Source of the DNA: Arthrobacter sp. Bz4
GTDB taxonomy: Bacteria > Actinomycetota > Actinomycetes > Actinomycetales > Micrococcaceae
Length of the DNA stretch: 64,000 nucleotides
Assembly: GCF_003075455.1 (NCBI RefSeq)
Contig: NZ_QDAE01000015.1
Location: 1 to 64,000, forward strand
Direction of reading: 5' to 3'
Under the pieces are notes generated by a model that was not told the DNA's origin, did not search any database, and saw only the letters and a program-made list of their open reading frames with translations. Shown here one piece after another: positions 28,955-39,324 of this stretch (within the stretch, counting starts at the first letter, position 1; every line of letters starts with the position of its first letter). The translations under genes were made by a program, and so were the position numbers.

Positions 28955-28965
28955 GTTTCGTAAAC
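28955..28965. promoter_or_regulatory. Possible auxiliary LacI operator
   Basis: GTTTCGTAAAC differs from the main 12-bp palindrome GTTTACGTAAAC by a single missing A. It lies about 60 nt further upstream, a spacing that could allow looping. Support is similarity only. Confidence 0.4.
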
Positions 28966-29122
28966 AGCTGGCCGAACGGTCGAATCCGATCGCGGTCTAC
29001 TGGGGTACCCGAGCATCCCGGAACTGGTTGACAACGGTCGGGGAATGTCTTCGACTAAGGTCTTGGCACACCCCGCCTCCAGGCGACCGGGCCGCGTTCG
29101 CGAAATAACCGGTGGCGATCAC

Positions 29123-30064
29123 CTAGTCACTCTGCTGGAGCGATTCCACCCAGATCCGAGCTGCCTTGAAGGCTTCGTCTGAGGTGTGCCTGGCGACTGA
29201 GTGTTCGCGCCGATCGGCCCTGGCGTACGAACCGAGAAAGCGCAGCTGGGGGCTGATCCGATGCAACCCCTGCAACGCGTCGGCCACCCGGGCATCAGCA
29301 ATATGGCCTTCGGCGTCGATACTGAAAAAATAGTCACCGAGGAACTGGCCGGTGGGCCTGGATTCGATCCGACTCAGGTTCACTCCACGGGCAGCAAACT
29401 GGTCGAGGATCTCCATCAGTGCACCGGGGTGGTCTTCCGGCAGCGGGATGACGAGAGTGGTTTTATCGGCGCCGGTGGGCTCGGGCAGGATGTTGGGCCG
29501 GCTCACCAGAATGAACCGGGTAACTGCATCCGCGACGTCCCCGATGTGACTTCCCAGCACCGGCAAGCCCAACCGCTCAGCTACGAAAGGTGAACAAATC
29601 GCTGCATCGTACGGACAGTCTGCTTCCAATAGGCCCACAGCCGCTGCGGCCGTGGATGAACCCGGCATATATTCTGCCCCTGGAATATTCTGGGTGGTCC
29701 ACAACTGGCACTGAGCCCAGGCGTGCCCGTGAGTGGAGATGGTGTGGACTTCGTTCAACTGCATCCCTGGTTTGGCGACCAGGACGAAGGTGATGGGAAC
29801 CAGTACTTCGCGGATTATCCGCAGGGGCTCGCCTTGGGAGATGGCGTCAAGGGTCGCACTCACCCCGCCCTCGACTGAGTTCTCGATTGGCACCATCGCG
29901 GCCTCAACGGAACCGCTGCGCACCAGGTCCAGGGCTGCGTTCACCGTCGGCGCCGGTACCCGCCGGGCGACGTCGGCGCCGGGAACCTGCAAGAGAGCTG
30001 CCTCCGTGAAGGTGCCCTCCGGGCCCAGGAAAGTATAGGACGCCTCCGGAACGCGAGAACTCAT
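29123..30064 (-). CDS. pheA: Prephenate dehydratase with ACT domain
   Basis: 313 residues. It converts prephenate to phenylpyruvate in phenylalanine synthesis. The catalytic domain starts TFLGPEGTFTEAAL and carries PIENSVEGGVSATLD and the DAVTRFILVS motif with the key Thr-Arg-Phe. The C-terminal ACT domain (GALMEILDQFAARGVNLSRI, ESRPTGQFLGDYFFSID) binds phenylalanine for feedback control. I start at the ATG at 30064; in-frame sequence upstream runs antisense to the rhodanese gene. No chorismate mutase domain is fused. The rhodanese gene lies 13 nt upstream in the same direction. Confidence 0.95.
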   Translation of the reverse strand: MSSRVPEASYTFLGPEGTFTEAALLQVPGADVARRVPAPTVNAALDLVRSGSVEAAMVPIENSVEGGVSATLDAISQGEPLRIIREVLVPITFVLVAKPGMQLNEVHTISTHGHAWAQCQLWTTQNIPGAEYMPGSSTAAAAVGLLEADCPYDAAICSPFVAERLGLPVLGSHIGDVADAVTRFILVSRPNILPEPTGADKTTLVIPLPEDHPGALMEILDQFAARGVNLSRIESRPTGQFLGDYFFSIDAEGHIADARVADALQGLHRISPQLRFLGSYARADRREHSVARHTSDEAFKAARIWVESLQQSD

Positions 30065-30077
30065 GGATTCCTCACAG

Positions 30078-30404
30078 TCACAGAACGGTGGGCGGCTGAT
30101 TGGTGTCGGAGACCATCGGCTTACCTGCCTCAAGCCAGGCACCCATCCCACCAGTGACGTTAACTGCCGAGTAGCCATTGGCAACCAGCCACTGCGTGAC
30201 TTGCTGGGAGCGACCACCGGTCCGGCAAATTACGTGCAGGTCGGTGTCCGGGTCAAGTTCATCCAGGCGGGCTGGAATCTGCTCCATCGGAATGTGCACC
30301 GCCCCGTCAATGTGGCCTGCCTCCCACTCGTAGTCCTCCCGGACATCCAACACAGCGCTGCTGTCGGCAATTGACTCGATCGAGACATTCTCGGACTCGC
30401 TCAT
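30078..30404 (-). CDS. Single-domain rhodanese-like sulfurtransferase
   Basis: 108 residues forming one rhodanese domain. The features are VLDVREDYEWEAGHIDGAVHIP, the active-site loop CRTGGRSQQV with the catalytic Cys, and VTGGMGAWLEAGKP at the end. It transfers sulfane sulfur to thiophilic acceptors; the partner is unknown. The ATG at 30404 fits the domain start. It is transcribed with pheA, 13 nt away, though no metabolic link is known. Confidence 0.92.
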   Translation of the reverse strand: MSESENVSIESIADSSAVLDVREDYEWEAGHIDGAVHIPMEQIPARLDELDPDTDLHVICRTGGRSQQVTQWLVANGYSAVNVTGGMGAWLEAGKPMVSDTNQPPTVL

Positions 30405-30495
30405 CGGCAAACCCCTTCCCAAAGGTCCTATTTCGCCAAGCCTATAGTGGGAGACGAACCTCACCCACAATGCTGTACCCAAACGGGAGGTAACA

Positions 30496-30627
30496 ATGCC
30501 CGCTGATCAACCCACCATCCTCGCCGGCACCACCGGTCGTCGTCCTCGCGTTACCTACGTGGGAAGTGCTGACGCGATAGCAGTTGGGGAACCCCTGGCC
30601 GCCAGACTGCCGGGGAGCATTCAGTGA
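30496..30627 (+). pseudogene. 43-codon ORF, possible remnant of a peptidase E-like gene
   Basis: An ORF with an AGG ribosome site starts MPADQPTILA and continues GRRPRVTYVGSA. Both segments resemble parts of S51 peptidase E-like proteins, where they are separated by about 30 residues, so this may be an internally deleted and truncated relic. The TGA overlaps the GTG start of the amidase as GTGA, so even a relic could couple translation. It may instead be a genuine short leader gene. The match is from memory and modest. Confidence 0.4.
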
Positions 30628-32044
30628 CGGAACTGCACCAACTGACAGCGTTGGCCCAGCGTGACGCAATCGCCCGCGGGGAACTTAGCTCCCGGGAGCT
30701 GACCGCCCACTACCTGCATCGGATTGATGAGCTCAATCCGGGCCTCGGATCGTTCATCGCCGTGACCGGTGAGTTGGCCATGAGAGAAGCCGCAGCGGCC
30801 GATGACCGGCTGGCATCGCCTGCTGCCGGGTCGCTTCCGGTACTGCACGGGATGCCCCTGGCCCACAAGGATCTCGCCGATGTCACAGGTGTCCCCACCA
30901 CCTTCGGTACCGCAGCGTTTCCCCCGGCGATCGCGACAAGCGATTCTCCGCTGGTGGCCATCCTGCGCAGAGCAGGCGCAATCAGTCTGGGCAAAACCCA
31001 GGTGCCCGAGTTCGGCCTCAGCTGCCACAGCGAGAATGACATTGCACCAGCTGCCCGCAATCCGCTCGATCCGGCGTTCAGCCGGGCGGCTCCTCGGGCG
31101 GCAGTGCCGCAGCTGTTGCTGCGGGCATGATCCCCTTCGCTCCAGGCAGTGACGGCGGCGGGTCTGTCCGTATTCCGGCGTCGGCCACGGGGCTGATCGG
31201 ACTGAAACCGAATCGTGGCCGAATCCCGTCCCTGTCGGGGCAGGCCGACCTCGGACAATTTGTGGTCGCCGGGCCGCTGGCCCGCACGACGGCGGACGCG
31301 GCACTCCTTCTCGATGCGATGGTGGATGCCCCAAATTTCCGTGCGACCAGCGCGGTGCCGCCGTCGTCGTCATTCCTCGACGCTGCCCTCCAGGCGGAGG
31401 GCACGTTCCGCATCGGGGCCAGTACGCTGTCACCGTTCGCCTCGGCATTCGACATTGCGCTCGACCCAGCGGCACGTGCCGCCTACGAGAAGGGGATTGA
31501 GGCGCTCATCGCGGCCGGGCACGACGTCGTCGAAGCCTCGATCACCTACGACAGTCGCTACCATCAAGCCTTTCAGACCGTCTGGACAGCGGCACTGGCG
31601 ACGGCGCCCATCCCGCCAGGCAATGAACGGCTACTCACCCCGCTTGCCGCCACCATGCGCGAGCGGGCGCTGTCACGAAGCGCGGCTGACCTGGTTGCGG
31701 CGATCGATATTCTGCGACAGTTTGAGCAGGAAACCATCACCCAGTACTCGGCTCACGATTTCATCCTCACCCCAGCGCTCGGGCAGACCCCCAGGCCAAT
31801 AGGGTGGTACACGTCCGAGGACGGGGACACCGACTACCTCAGGCAATGCCAGTACTCCCCGTTCACATCGATGGTTAATGTTTGCGGCTTGCCTGCCATC
31901 GCGCTGCCGACCCTGACCACTGAAGCCGGGCTTTCAATGGGTATCCAGCTCATTGGACGCCCCAGCGGTGAGGCCCAGTTACTGTCGGTTGCAGCCCAAC
32001 TCGAATCGGCCTGGGGCCCAGATGACACCGGCCTGGTGGAGTGA
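30624..32044 (+). pseudogene. Frameshifted amidase-signature family gene
   Basis: Reading two frames gives one amidase of about 473 residues. The first part holds the catalytic Lys in GMPLAHKDLADVTGVPT and runs to ARNPLDPAF. The frame then breaks near 31,080. The +1 frame contains [15 protein letters not shown], with the cis-Ser and Ser nucleophile region, and leads into [20 protein letters not shown] and the rest. One added base in TTCAGCC restores everything. As read, the first product ends at 31130 without the catalytic serines. The start is a GTG at 30624. It is a real lesion or a sequencing error. Confidence 0.85.
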
Positions 32045-32057
32045 CACCATCGTATAA

Positions 32058-33524
32058 ATGATCACATCGCATAGTTCACCGCCCCGCTCGGCGGATACCT
32101 CTTTTTTTGGTCACCCTCGAATGCTGGCCCACCTCTTCAGCCTTGAAGTGTGGGAACGGTTTTCGTTCTATGGAATGCAGGCGATCCTTGCGTTCTATAT
32201 GTACTTCGAAGTCACCGCTGGCGGCCTGGGCATTGAGCAGGGCTTGGCCCTCACTCTGGTGGGTGCCTATGGCGGAAGCGTCTACCTCTCAACAATTCTC
32301 GGCGCGTGGCTCGCAGATCGCGTGCTTGGGTCCGAGAAGGCCCTGTTCTACTCGGCCATCCTGATCATGTTGGGGCACATCTCGCTAGCCGTCCTCCCCG
32401 GCGGGGTGGGACTGACCATCGGACTGGTGCTGGTGGGAGTCGGCTCTGGCGGATTGAAGGCAAACGCCACCTCTCTGGTCGGCACCCTGTACAGCAAGAA
32501 GGACCAGCGACGCGATGCTGGATTCTCCATCTTCTACATGGGCATCAACCTCGGCGCCCTGTTTGGCCCACTCCTCACGGGGTGGTTGCGTGATACCGCA
32601 GGATTCCACATCGGGTTCGGAGCCGCAGCGATAGGCATGGCAATCGGCTTGGTGCAATACTCGATCGTCCGGAAGCATTTCTCCGCCGACGCGCACGTCA
32701 TCGAGAACCCCCTTCCCCGGTCCCAATACCTCCGGTGGATCGCTATCGCATTCGCTGCCGTTGCTGTGGTCACTGTCGCCTTCCTCAGCGGCTTGATCAG
32801 TACCGACAACCTGGCCCAGGTAATGGCATGGGCGGCCATCCTCGCGGCAGCAGGCTACTTCACTGTCATCCTGACGAGCTCGAAGGTTTCCGCTCCGGAG
32901 CGAAAGCAGACCATGGCTTTCATTCCGCTGTTTATTGCCAGTGCCGCATTCTGGGCCCTCTACCAGCAGCTGTTCACCCTGATCATCGTCTATTCCGAGG
33001 AAAGGCTGAATCGGAACTTCTTCGGCCTGGAGATTCTGCCTGAGTGGATTGTTTCCTTTGTGCCGGTATACGTCATCGTGCTTGCCGGCATCTTCGCGGC
33101 AATGTGGACCAAGTTGGGCGACCGACAGCCATCATCTCCCCTGAAGTTTGCCTTCGGATTGATCGGGATCGGCCTCGCGTACCTGATGTTCCTGCCGTTC
33201 GCTGGCGGCGGCGCGAACACAACCCCGCTAGTCGCCATGGCAATCACTTTGCTGGTCTTCACAATTTCCGAACTGTTGATCTCCCCCATCGGCCTGTCGG
33301 TGGCCACCAAATTGGCGCCGGAAGTCTTTAGGACCCAGATGGTTGCGTTGAACTTCCTCTCGATCTCCCTCGGGACAACGCTGTCCGGCATTCTGGCGAG
33401 CCGCTACGATCCATCAACTGAGGGCACCTACTTCTCGGTGCTTGGCATTTCGGTGATAGTAATCGGCGGAGTGCTGGTTGTTGGCACCCCAGCCATCAAG
33501 AAGCTGATGATGGGCGTGCGCTAA
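32058..33524 (+). CDS. Proton-dependent oligopeptide transporter (POT/PTR family)
   Basis: 488 residues with about 14 hydrophobic helices. The N-terminal signature is FSLEVWERFSFYGMQAILAFY, containing the proton-coupling ExxER-like EVWER. The PTR2 signature is FSIFYMGINLGALFGPLL. Such carriers import di- and tripeptides with protons. It follows the amidase after 13 nt in the same direction, so the two may be co-transcribed for nitrogen scavenging. A strong hairpin follows the stop. Confidence 0.93.
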   Translation: MITSHSSPPRSADTSFFGHPRMLAHLFSLEVWERFSFYGMQAILAFYMYFEVTAGGLGIEQGLALTLVGAYGGSVYLSTILGAWLADRVLGSEKALFYSAILIMLGHISLAVLPGGVGLTIGLVLVGVGSGGLKANATSLVGTLYSKKDQRRDAGFSIFYMGINLGALFGPLLTGWLRDTAGFHIGFGAAAIGMAIGLVQYSIVRKHFSADAHVIENPLPRSQYLRWIAIAFAAVAVVTVAFLSGLISTDNLAQVMAWAAILAAAGYFTVILTSSKVSAPERKQTMAFIPLFIASAAFWALYQQLFTLIIVYSEERLNRNFFGLEILPEWIVSFVPVYVIVLAGIFAAMWTKLGDRQPSSPLKFAFGLIGIGLAYLMFLPFAGGGANTTPLVAMAITLLVFTISELLISPIGLSVATKLAPEVFRTQMVALNFLSISLGTTLSGILASRYDPSTEGTYFSVLGISVIVIGGVLVVGTPAIKKLMMGVR

Positions 33525-33537
33525 TCTCTCCACTCTT

Positions 33538-33572
33538 CACAGGCGTCCACCTGCATTTGGTGGGCGCCTGTG
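33538..33572 (+). terminator. Terminator hairpin after the POT transporter gene
   Basis: Arms CACAGGCGTCCACC (33538-33551) and GGTGGGCGCCTGTG (33559-33572) pair over 14 bp with one G-T pair and a 7-nt loop. No T-run follows. It begins 13 nt after the stop codon. Confidence 0.7.
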
Positions 33573-33662
33573 GCGTCCCGCTGACCCGGCCCCCATTGCG
33601 CAGCCCGACTCCATGAAACAGACTGTTACTCATCAGTAACTAGCCTGATCAAAGGAGATCGC

Positions 33663-35192
33663 GTGCCTAACCTCGCCAACAACCTCACTTCCACTGCCCA
33701 CGAGCACCCGGAGGCGGTAGCGATCAAGCTCGACGACGTCGAGCTCACCTTCTCGGCGCTCGATCAGTGGAGCCAACGGGTTGCAGGGCTGCTTGCACAG
33801 AAAGACGTGCAAGCCGGCGACCGGATAGCCCTGATCATGCCGAATATTCCGCAGATGGCATTTATCTATTACGGCGTTCTGCGGTTCGGTGCGGTGGTGG
33901 TTCCCCTCAACCCCCTGCTGAAAGCCCGGGAAATTGCCTATCATCTGGACGATTCTGGGGCACGCCTGGTCTTCGCGTGGGAGGGGGTGGCATCGGAGGC
34001 TGAGTCGGCGGTCGGACAGATTGCGGCCAGCGCGGCGCAGGGAACAACTCTCGAGGTAATCGCTGTCGATTCGGGCGCCTTCATGCAGCAGCTCTCAACT
34101 ACTGAACCAGCACCGCAGGTGGTCGAGGTCGATGACGAGGACACCGCGGTGTTGCTCTACACCTCTGGAACGACCGGACGGCCAAAAGGCGCCGCCCTGA
34201 CGCACGTCAACCTGCGCCGAAACGCTGAGATATCACGGGACCTGATGGGAATCGCCACCGGGGATGTGCTGTTTGGGGGGCTGCCGTTCTTCCACATTTT
34301 TGGGCAGACCTGCGCCTTGAACGCATCAGTACTGACCGGCGCGACCGTGACCCTCCTACCCAGGTTTGAACCAGGTAAGGCCCTTGAGATTATCGCCCGC
34401 GACTCGGTAACCATCTTCGAAGGGGTGCCCACCATGTACATCGCGATGCTGCGGCACCCCTCGGTCGCGGAGACCGACCTGTCGTCGCTGCGCGTGGCGG
34501 TTTCGGGAGGGTCCGCATTGCCCGTGGAGGTGCTCCACGAATTTGAGCGGGTTTTCAGTGCCGAGCTGCTGGAAGGATACGGCTTGTCGGAGACATCGCC
34601 GATCGTAAGCTTCAACCGACGCGGGACAGTACGGAAACCGGGCTCGATCGGGACCCCGGTCGACGGCGTCCAGGTACGGATGCTCGACGCCGACGGCGCG
34701 GAGGTGCCTACCGGCGAGGTGGGCGAGTTGTCAGTCAGCGGCCACTGCGTCATGAAGGGCTACTGGAACAACGACGACGCCACCGCCGCCGCTATCCCCG
34801 ACGGCTGGTTCCGGACCGGCGATCTTGCCAGATTTGACGAGGACGGAGCCATTTTCATCGTGGACCGCAAAAAGGACATCATCCTGCGTGGCGGGTACAA
34901 CGTGTACCCACGCGAGATCGAAGAAGTTCTCTACGAGCACCCGGCAGTCGCCGAAGCAGCAGTTATTGGTGTTCCTGATGAGCTGCAGGGCGAGGAGATC
35001 GTGGCCGTTGTCGGCATCAGAGCCGAAGCGGAACCGGCGGACGACGCCGCCCGCGAGCGCCTGAGCTCCGAAATACTCGAATTCACCAAGGAACGCGTCG
35101 CGGCCTACAAGTACCCTCGGCGGGTCCTGCTGGTGGAGGCCCTCCCCAAGGGCCCGACCGGCAAGATCCTTAAACGCGAAATCCGGGTCTAG
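33663..35192 (+). CDS. Long-chain fatty acid--CoA ligase (AMP-forming)
   Basis: 509 residues of the acyl-adenylate family. The P-loop-like LLYTSGTTGRPKGAALTHVNL is near residue 165. Other signatures are GYGLSETSPIVSFN, GWFRTGDLARFDEDGAIFIV, the hinge DRKKDIILRGGYNVYP, and the C-terminal PKGPTGKILKREI with the catalytic Lys. It activates a carboxylic acid, most likely a medium or long fatty acid, to its CoA thioester. It stands alone, with a ribosome site AAAGGAG upstream of the GTG at 33663. Confidence 0.93.
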   Translation: MPNLANNLTSTAHEHPEAVAIKLDDVELTFSALDQWSQRVAGLLAQKDVQAGDRIALIMPNIPQMAFIYYGVLRFGAVVVPLNPLLKAREIAYHLDDSGARLVFAWEGVASEAESAVGQIAASAAQGTTLEVIAVDSGAFMQQLSTTEPAPQVVEVDDEDTAVLLYTSGTTGRPKGAALTHVNLRRNAEISRDLMGIATGDVLFGGLPFFHIFGQTCALNASVLTGATVTLLPRFEPGKALEIIARDSVTIFEGVPTMYIAMLRHPSVAETDLSSLRVAVSGGSALPVEVLHEFERVFSAELLEGYGLSETSPIVSFNRRGTVRKPGSIGTPVDGVQVRMLDADGAEVPTGEVGELSVSGHCVMKGYWNNDDATAAAIPDGWFRTGDLARFDEDGAIFIVDRKKDIILRGGYNVYPREIEEVLYEHPAVAEAAVIGVPDELQGEEIVAVVGIRAEAEPADDAARERLSSEILEFTKERVAAYKYPRRVLLVEALPKGPTGKILKREIRV

Positions 35193-35220
35193 CGGCAGCC
35201 GCCGGGATCAACCCCGTGGA

Positions 35221-35385
35221 TCAGGAGTCGTCGTCGTTCTCCCGGTTATCCTCGCTTTCGACTTCCTTACCCTCGGGAAGTTCACTTGCCGGGCCGGGAC
35301 CACCGTAGCCGCCAGCATCGATCTTGTCGGACCCGCCGACCGACTCCGCCGCGTCGTCGCGTTCCTTGTCAATCTGTTCACTCAT
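35221..35385 (-). CDS. 54-residue acidic protein of unknown function
   Basis: A short gene from the ATG at 35385 to the TGA at 35221 encodes a highly charged, probably unstructured protein starting MSEQIDKERDDAAESVGG and ending in an Asp-rich tail. An AGGAAAGG ribosome site precedes it. Its MSEQ start, central GGYGG and acidic tail recall the 121-residue GxYT-repeat protein at 20.6 kb. It lies opposite to and between the acyl-CoA ligase and methyltransferase genes. I do not recognise a family. Confidence 0.6.
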   Translation of the reverse strand: MSEQIDKERDDAAESVGGSDKIDAGGYGGPGPASELPEGKEVESEDNRENDDDS

Positions 35386-35449
35386 GGGATGGCACCTTTC
35401 CTGTATTTGGCTAAGTACACAGCGAACTTATCACTTGGAGGAGACCACG

Positions 35450-36076
35450 ATGACCCCAGCAGAAGACCAGACGGCCAGGGTTTTGCGGGCCTGGGAGCAG
35501 AACGCTGCGAGCTATGACCGGCAGATCGCATTCCTGGATCGGTTCTAGTTTGGCGGTGGCCGGGAATGGCTGGGGGCCCGGGCAACCGGGCGCGTCCTTG
35601 AAGTGGCGGTCGGCACCGGGCTGAATCTGCCCCATCTCCCGGTCGACTCGCAGGTCAGCGGGATCGATCTCAGCCCGGCGATGCTGAGCATTGCCGCCGG
35701 ACGGGCATCCCGTCTGGGCCGCCCGATGGATTTGAGGGTAGGCAACGCCGAAGACCTTCCCTTCGCGGACAGCTCGTTCGATACCGTTCTCTGCGGGCTG
35801 TCGCTGTGTGGGATACCCAACCCAGCCTCAGCCATCGGAGAAGCCAAGCGGGTGCTGGTGCCCGGCGGACGCCTGCTCCTTCTGGATCACGTGGCGAGCA
35901 GCTGGCCACCGGTATACGCGATGCAATGGCTGTTGGAGCGGGCCACAGTCCGCATGGCGGGTGAGTACTTCACGCGCCGACAGTTGCCCCTGGTGGAGGC
36001 TGCTGGGTTCACCGTCGTCGAAGTCGAGCGTCTTAAGGCCGGCTCGATTGAACGAATCCACGCCCTCAAACCCTGA
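35450..36076 (+). pseudogene. Class I methyltransferase interrupted by an in-frame TAG
   Basis: Reading through one TAG at 35546-35548 (codon 33) gives a 208-residue SAM-dependent methyltransferase. The N terminus is WEQNAASYDRQIAFLDRF. After the stop it continues FGGGREWLGARATGRVLEVA, then the SAM-binding VAVGTGLNLPHLP, SGIDLSPAML and VGNAEDLPFADSSFDTVLC. Relatives have a Leu at the stop position, so TTG to TAG is one change. GAGGAG precedes the ATG at 35450. As read, only 32 residues would be made; re-initiation downstream would lose part of the fold. It resembles UbiE or phosphatidylethanolamine methyltransferase relatives. Confidence 0.85.
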
Positions 36077-36169
36077 TTCTGTTGTGCTGCTGCACGGCCT
36101 ACGCGGCACACTCCGCCACAATTAGCGTCCGGGGCTGTATTCGTCCCGGTTCTTTGGCATGCTGTAGCA

Positions 36170-37801
<1,632 letters not shown>

Positions 37802-37814
37802 CCCTCGGGGGTGG

Positions 37815-39239
37815 TCAGAGGAGCCGGCGCAAGAGCCACTTCTTCAGACCGCTGTAAGGAGGGTAGGCGAGGCGCAGGGTGTCGATGCCGGTCCCTTTGG
37901 AGAGCACTCCCCGCAGCTGGCTGAAAGTGTCGAAGGAATAGCGCCCGTGGTAGGCGCCCGTCCCGCTGTCACCGACGCCTCCAAAAGGCAGTCCGGGAAC
38001 CGTCAGGTGCAGGTTGCAGGCGTTGTGGCCGATCCCGCCGGCTCGGACCCGGGCTTCGAAGCTCTGCTGCACCGCGCTGCTCCTGCTGAACAGGTAGGCA
38101 GCGAGAGGGGCGGGCCGGGCGGCGATGAATTCCACCGCTTCATCCATCCCGCTCACGGTCAGGATGGGCAGGATTGGTCCGAAGATCTCGTCGTGCATGA
38201 CCGGCGAGTCCGGCTGCACCTCGGTCAACAGTGTGGGTTCGAGGTATCGGGTGGCCCGGTCGTGCGAGCCGCCAGCGTAGATGCGGCCGCTATCCAGGAG
38301 CCCCACCAGACGATCGAAGTGGGTTTCGTTGATAATCCGGCCATAGTCACTGCTCTGGCTGGGATCGCTGCCGTAAAACTCGGCGAGCGCCCGTTTCAGC
38401 TGCTTCAGGAGTTGTGATTCCAGCCCCGCCTTCACGAGCACGTAATCGGGAGCGACGCAGGTCTGCCCGGCGTTAAGGAATTTACCGAAGATCAGACGCC
38501 GGGCCACGGCGCGAAGGTCTCCGTCCATCACGACGGCGGGGGACTTGCCTCCCAGCTCGAGGGTGACAGGGGTGAGCTGCTCAGCAGCGGCTTTGGCGAC
38601 GATCCTCCCCACGCGTGCACCTCCGGTGAAGAAGATGGAATCGTACTTCTGGGTGAGCAACTCGGTGCTCACCTCGGGTCCGCCTTCCACCACCTCCACG
38701 GCCGCGCCGTCGAGATATCGAGGCAGGAGGTCAGCGATCACAGCCGAGGTGGCGGGCGCTAGTTCGCTCGGCTTCAGGACCGCGCAGTTCCCGGCGGCGA
38801 GCGCACCAACCAGGGGCGACAGCAGCAACTGCACCGGATAGTTCCAGGGCCCGATGATCAGCACCACTCCCAGGGGCTGAGGCTCCCGGTGGGCCGACGC
38901 CGGCGCCAGGCCGATCGGGACCCGTACCCTTTCGACGCTGGTCCACTCCGCCAGATGCCTGAGAGCAAACTCGGCCTCCGCCCGGACCAGCGAGAGCTCA
39001 GAAACCAGTCCCTCGAGACGGCTCTTGCCCAGATCTGTCTGCAACGCGTCGGCGAAGTCCTGTTCCCGTTCGGCGAACATCCGCACCAGGCCCTGCAATT
39101 GGGCTCGGCGCCACGCGAGTGGCCGTGTGATCCCGTCATCGAAGGTGCGGCGCAGGCGGTCCGCCGCGGTCGTTCCCTCAGCGACGGCACCATCCTGAGC
39201 ACCGGAGCCGCCCGCAATTAGTGTTGGACTACTGGTCAT
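37815..39239 (-). CDS. Aldehyde dehydrogenase family protein
   Basis: 474 residues of the NAD(P)-dependent ALDH family, closest in pattern to class 3 fatty-aldehyde dehydrogenases. GPWNYPVQLLLSPLVGALAAGN binds the cofactor, VTLELGGKSPAVV contains the catalytic Glu, and NAGQTCVAPDYVLV contains the nucleophilic Cys. The C-terminal helix ends KKWLLRRLL and may touch membrane, as in fatty-aldehyde enzymes. It follows the SDR gene on the same strand after 85 nt; the two could act in alcohol-aldehyde-acid oxidation. Confidence 0.92.
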   Translation of the reverse strand: MTSSPTLIAGGSGAQDGAVAEGTTAADRLRRTFDDGITRPLAWRRAQLQGLVRMFAEREQDFADALQTDLGKSRLEGLVSELSLVRAEAEFALRHLAEWTSVERVRVPIGLAPASAHREPQPLGVVLIIGPWNYPVQLLLSPLVGALAAGNCAVLKPSELAPATSAVIADLLPRYLDGAAVEVVEGGPEVSTELLTQKYDSIFFTGGARVGRIVAKAAAEQLTPVTLELGGKSPAVVMDGDLRAVARRLIFGKFLNAGQTCVAPDYVLVKAGLESQLLKQLKRALAEFYGSDPSQSSDYGRIINETHFDRLVGLLDSGRIYAGGSHDRATRYLEPTLLTEVQPDSPVMHDEIFGPILPILTVSGMDEAVEFIAARPAPLAAYLFSRSSAVQQSFEARVRAGGIGHNACNLHLTVPGLPFGGVGDSGTGAYHGRYSFDTFSQLRGVLSKGTGIDTLRLAYPPYSGLKKWLLRRLL

Positions 39240-39263
39240 CTAGGGTTCCTTCTTGACAGAACG

Positions 39264-39280
39264 GCCAGCGGATCGCTGGC
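39264..39280. other. Short inverted repeat between SDR and ALDH genes
   Basis: GCCAGCG and CGCTGGC form a 7-bp perfect repeat with a GAT centre, followed on the plus strand by a run of T at 39288-39293. Both neighbours are on the minus strand, so its role is unclear: an operator upstream of the ALDH gene or a weak terminator. Confidence 0.35.
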
Positions 39281-39324
39281 TGGGACATTTTTTAACGGGT
39301 GGCGGTCTTCTGGTGGGTGGCAGC

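Noticed and set aside
30621-31475. Long open frame of 284 codons antisense to the amidase
   Set aside because: It is a high-GC shadow of the coding strand: low-complexity Arg/Pro/Gly composition, no recognisable domain, and it lies entirely over a recognised amidase.
35450-36076. Pyrrolysine read-through at the TAG
   Set aside because: No pyrrolysine synthetase, tRNA or methylamine genes are seen, and the site is not at a known pyrrolysine context; a nonsense change is simpler.
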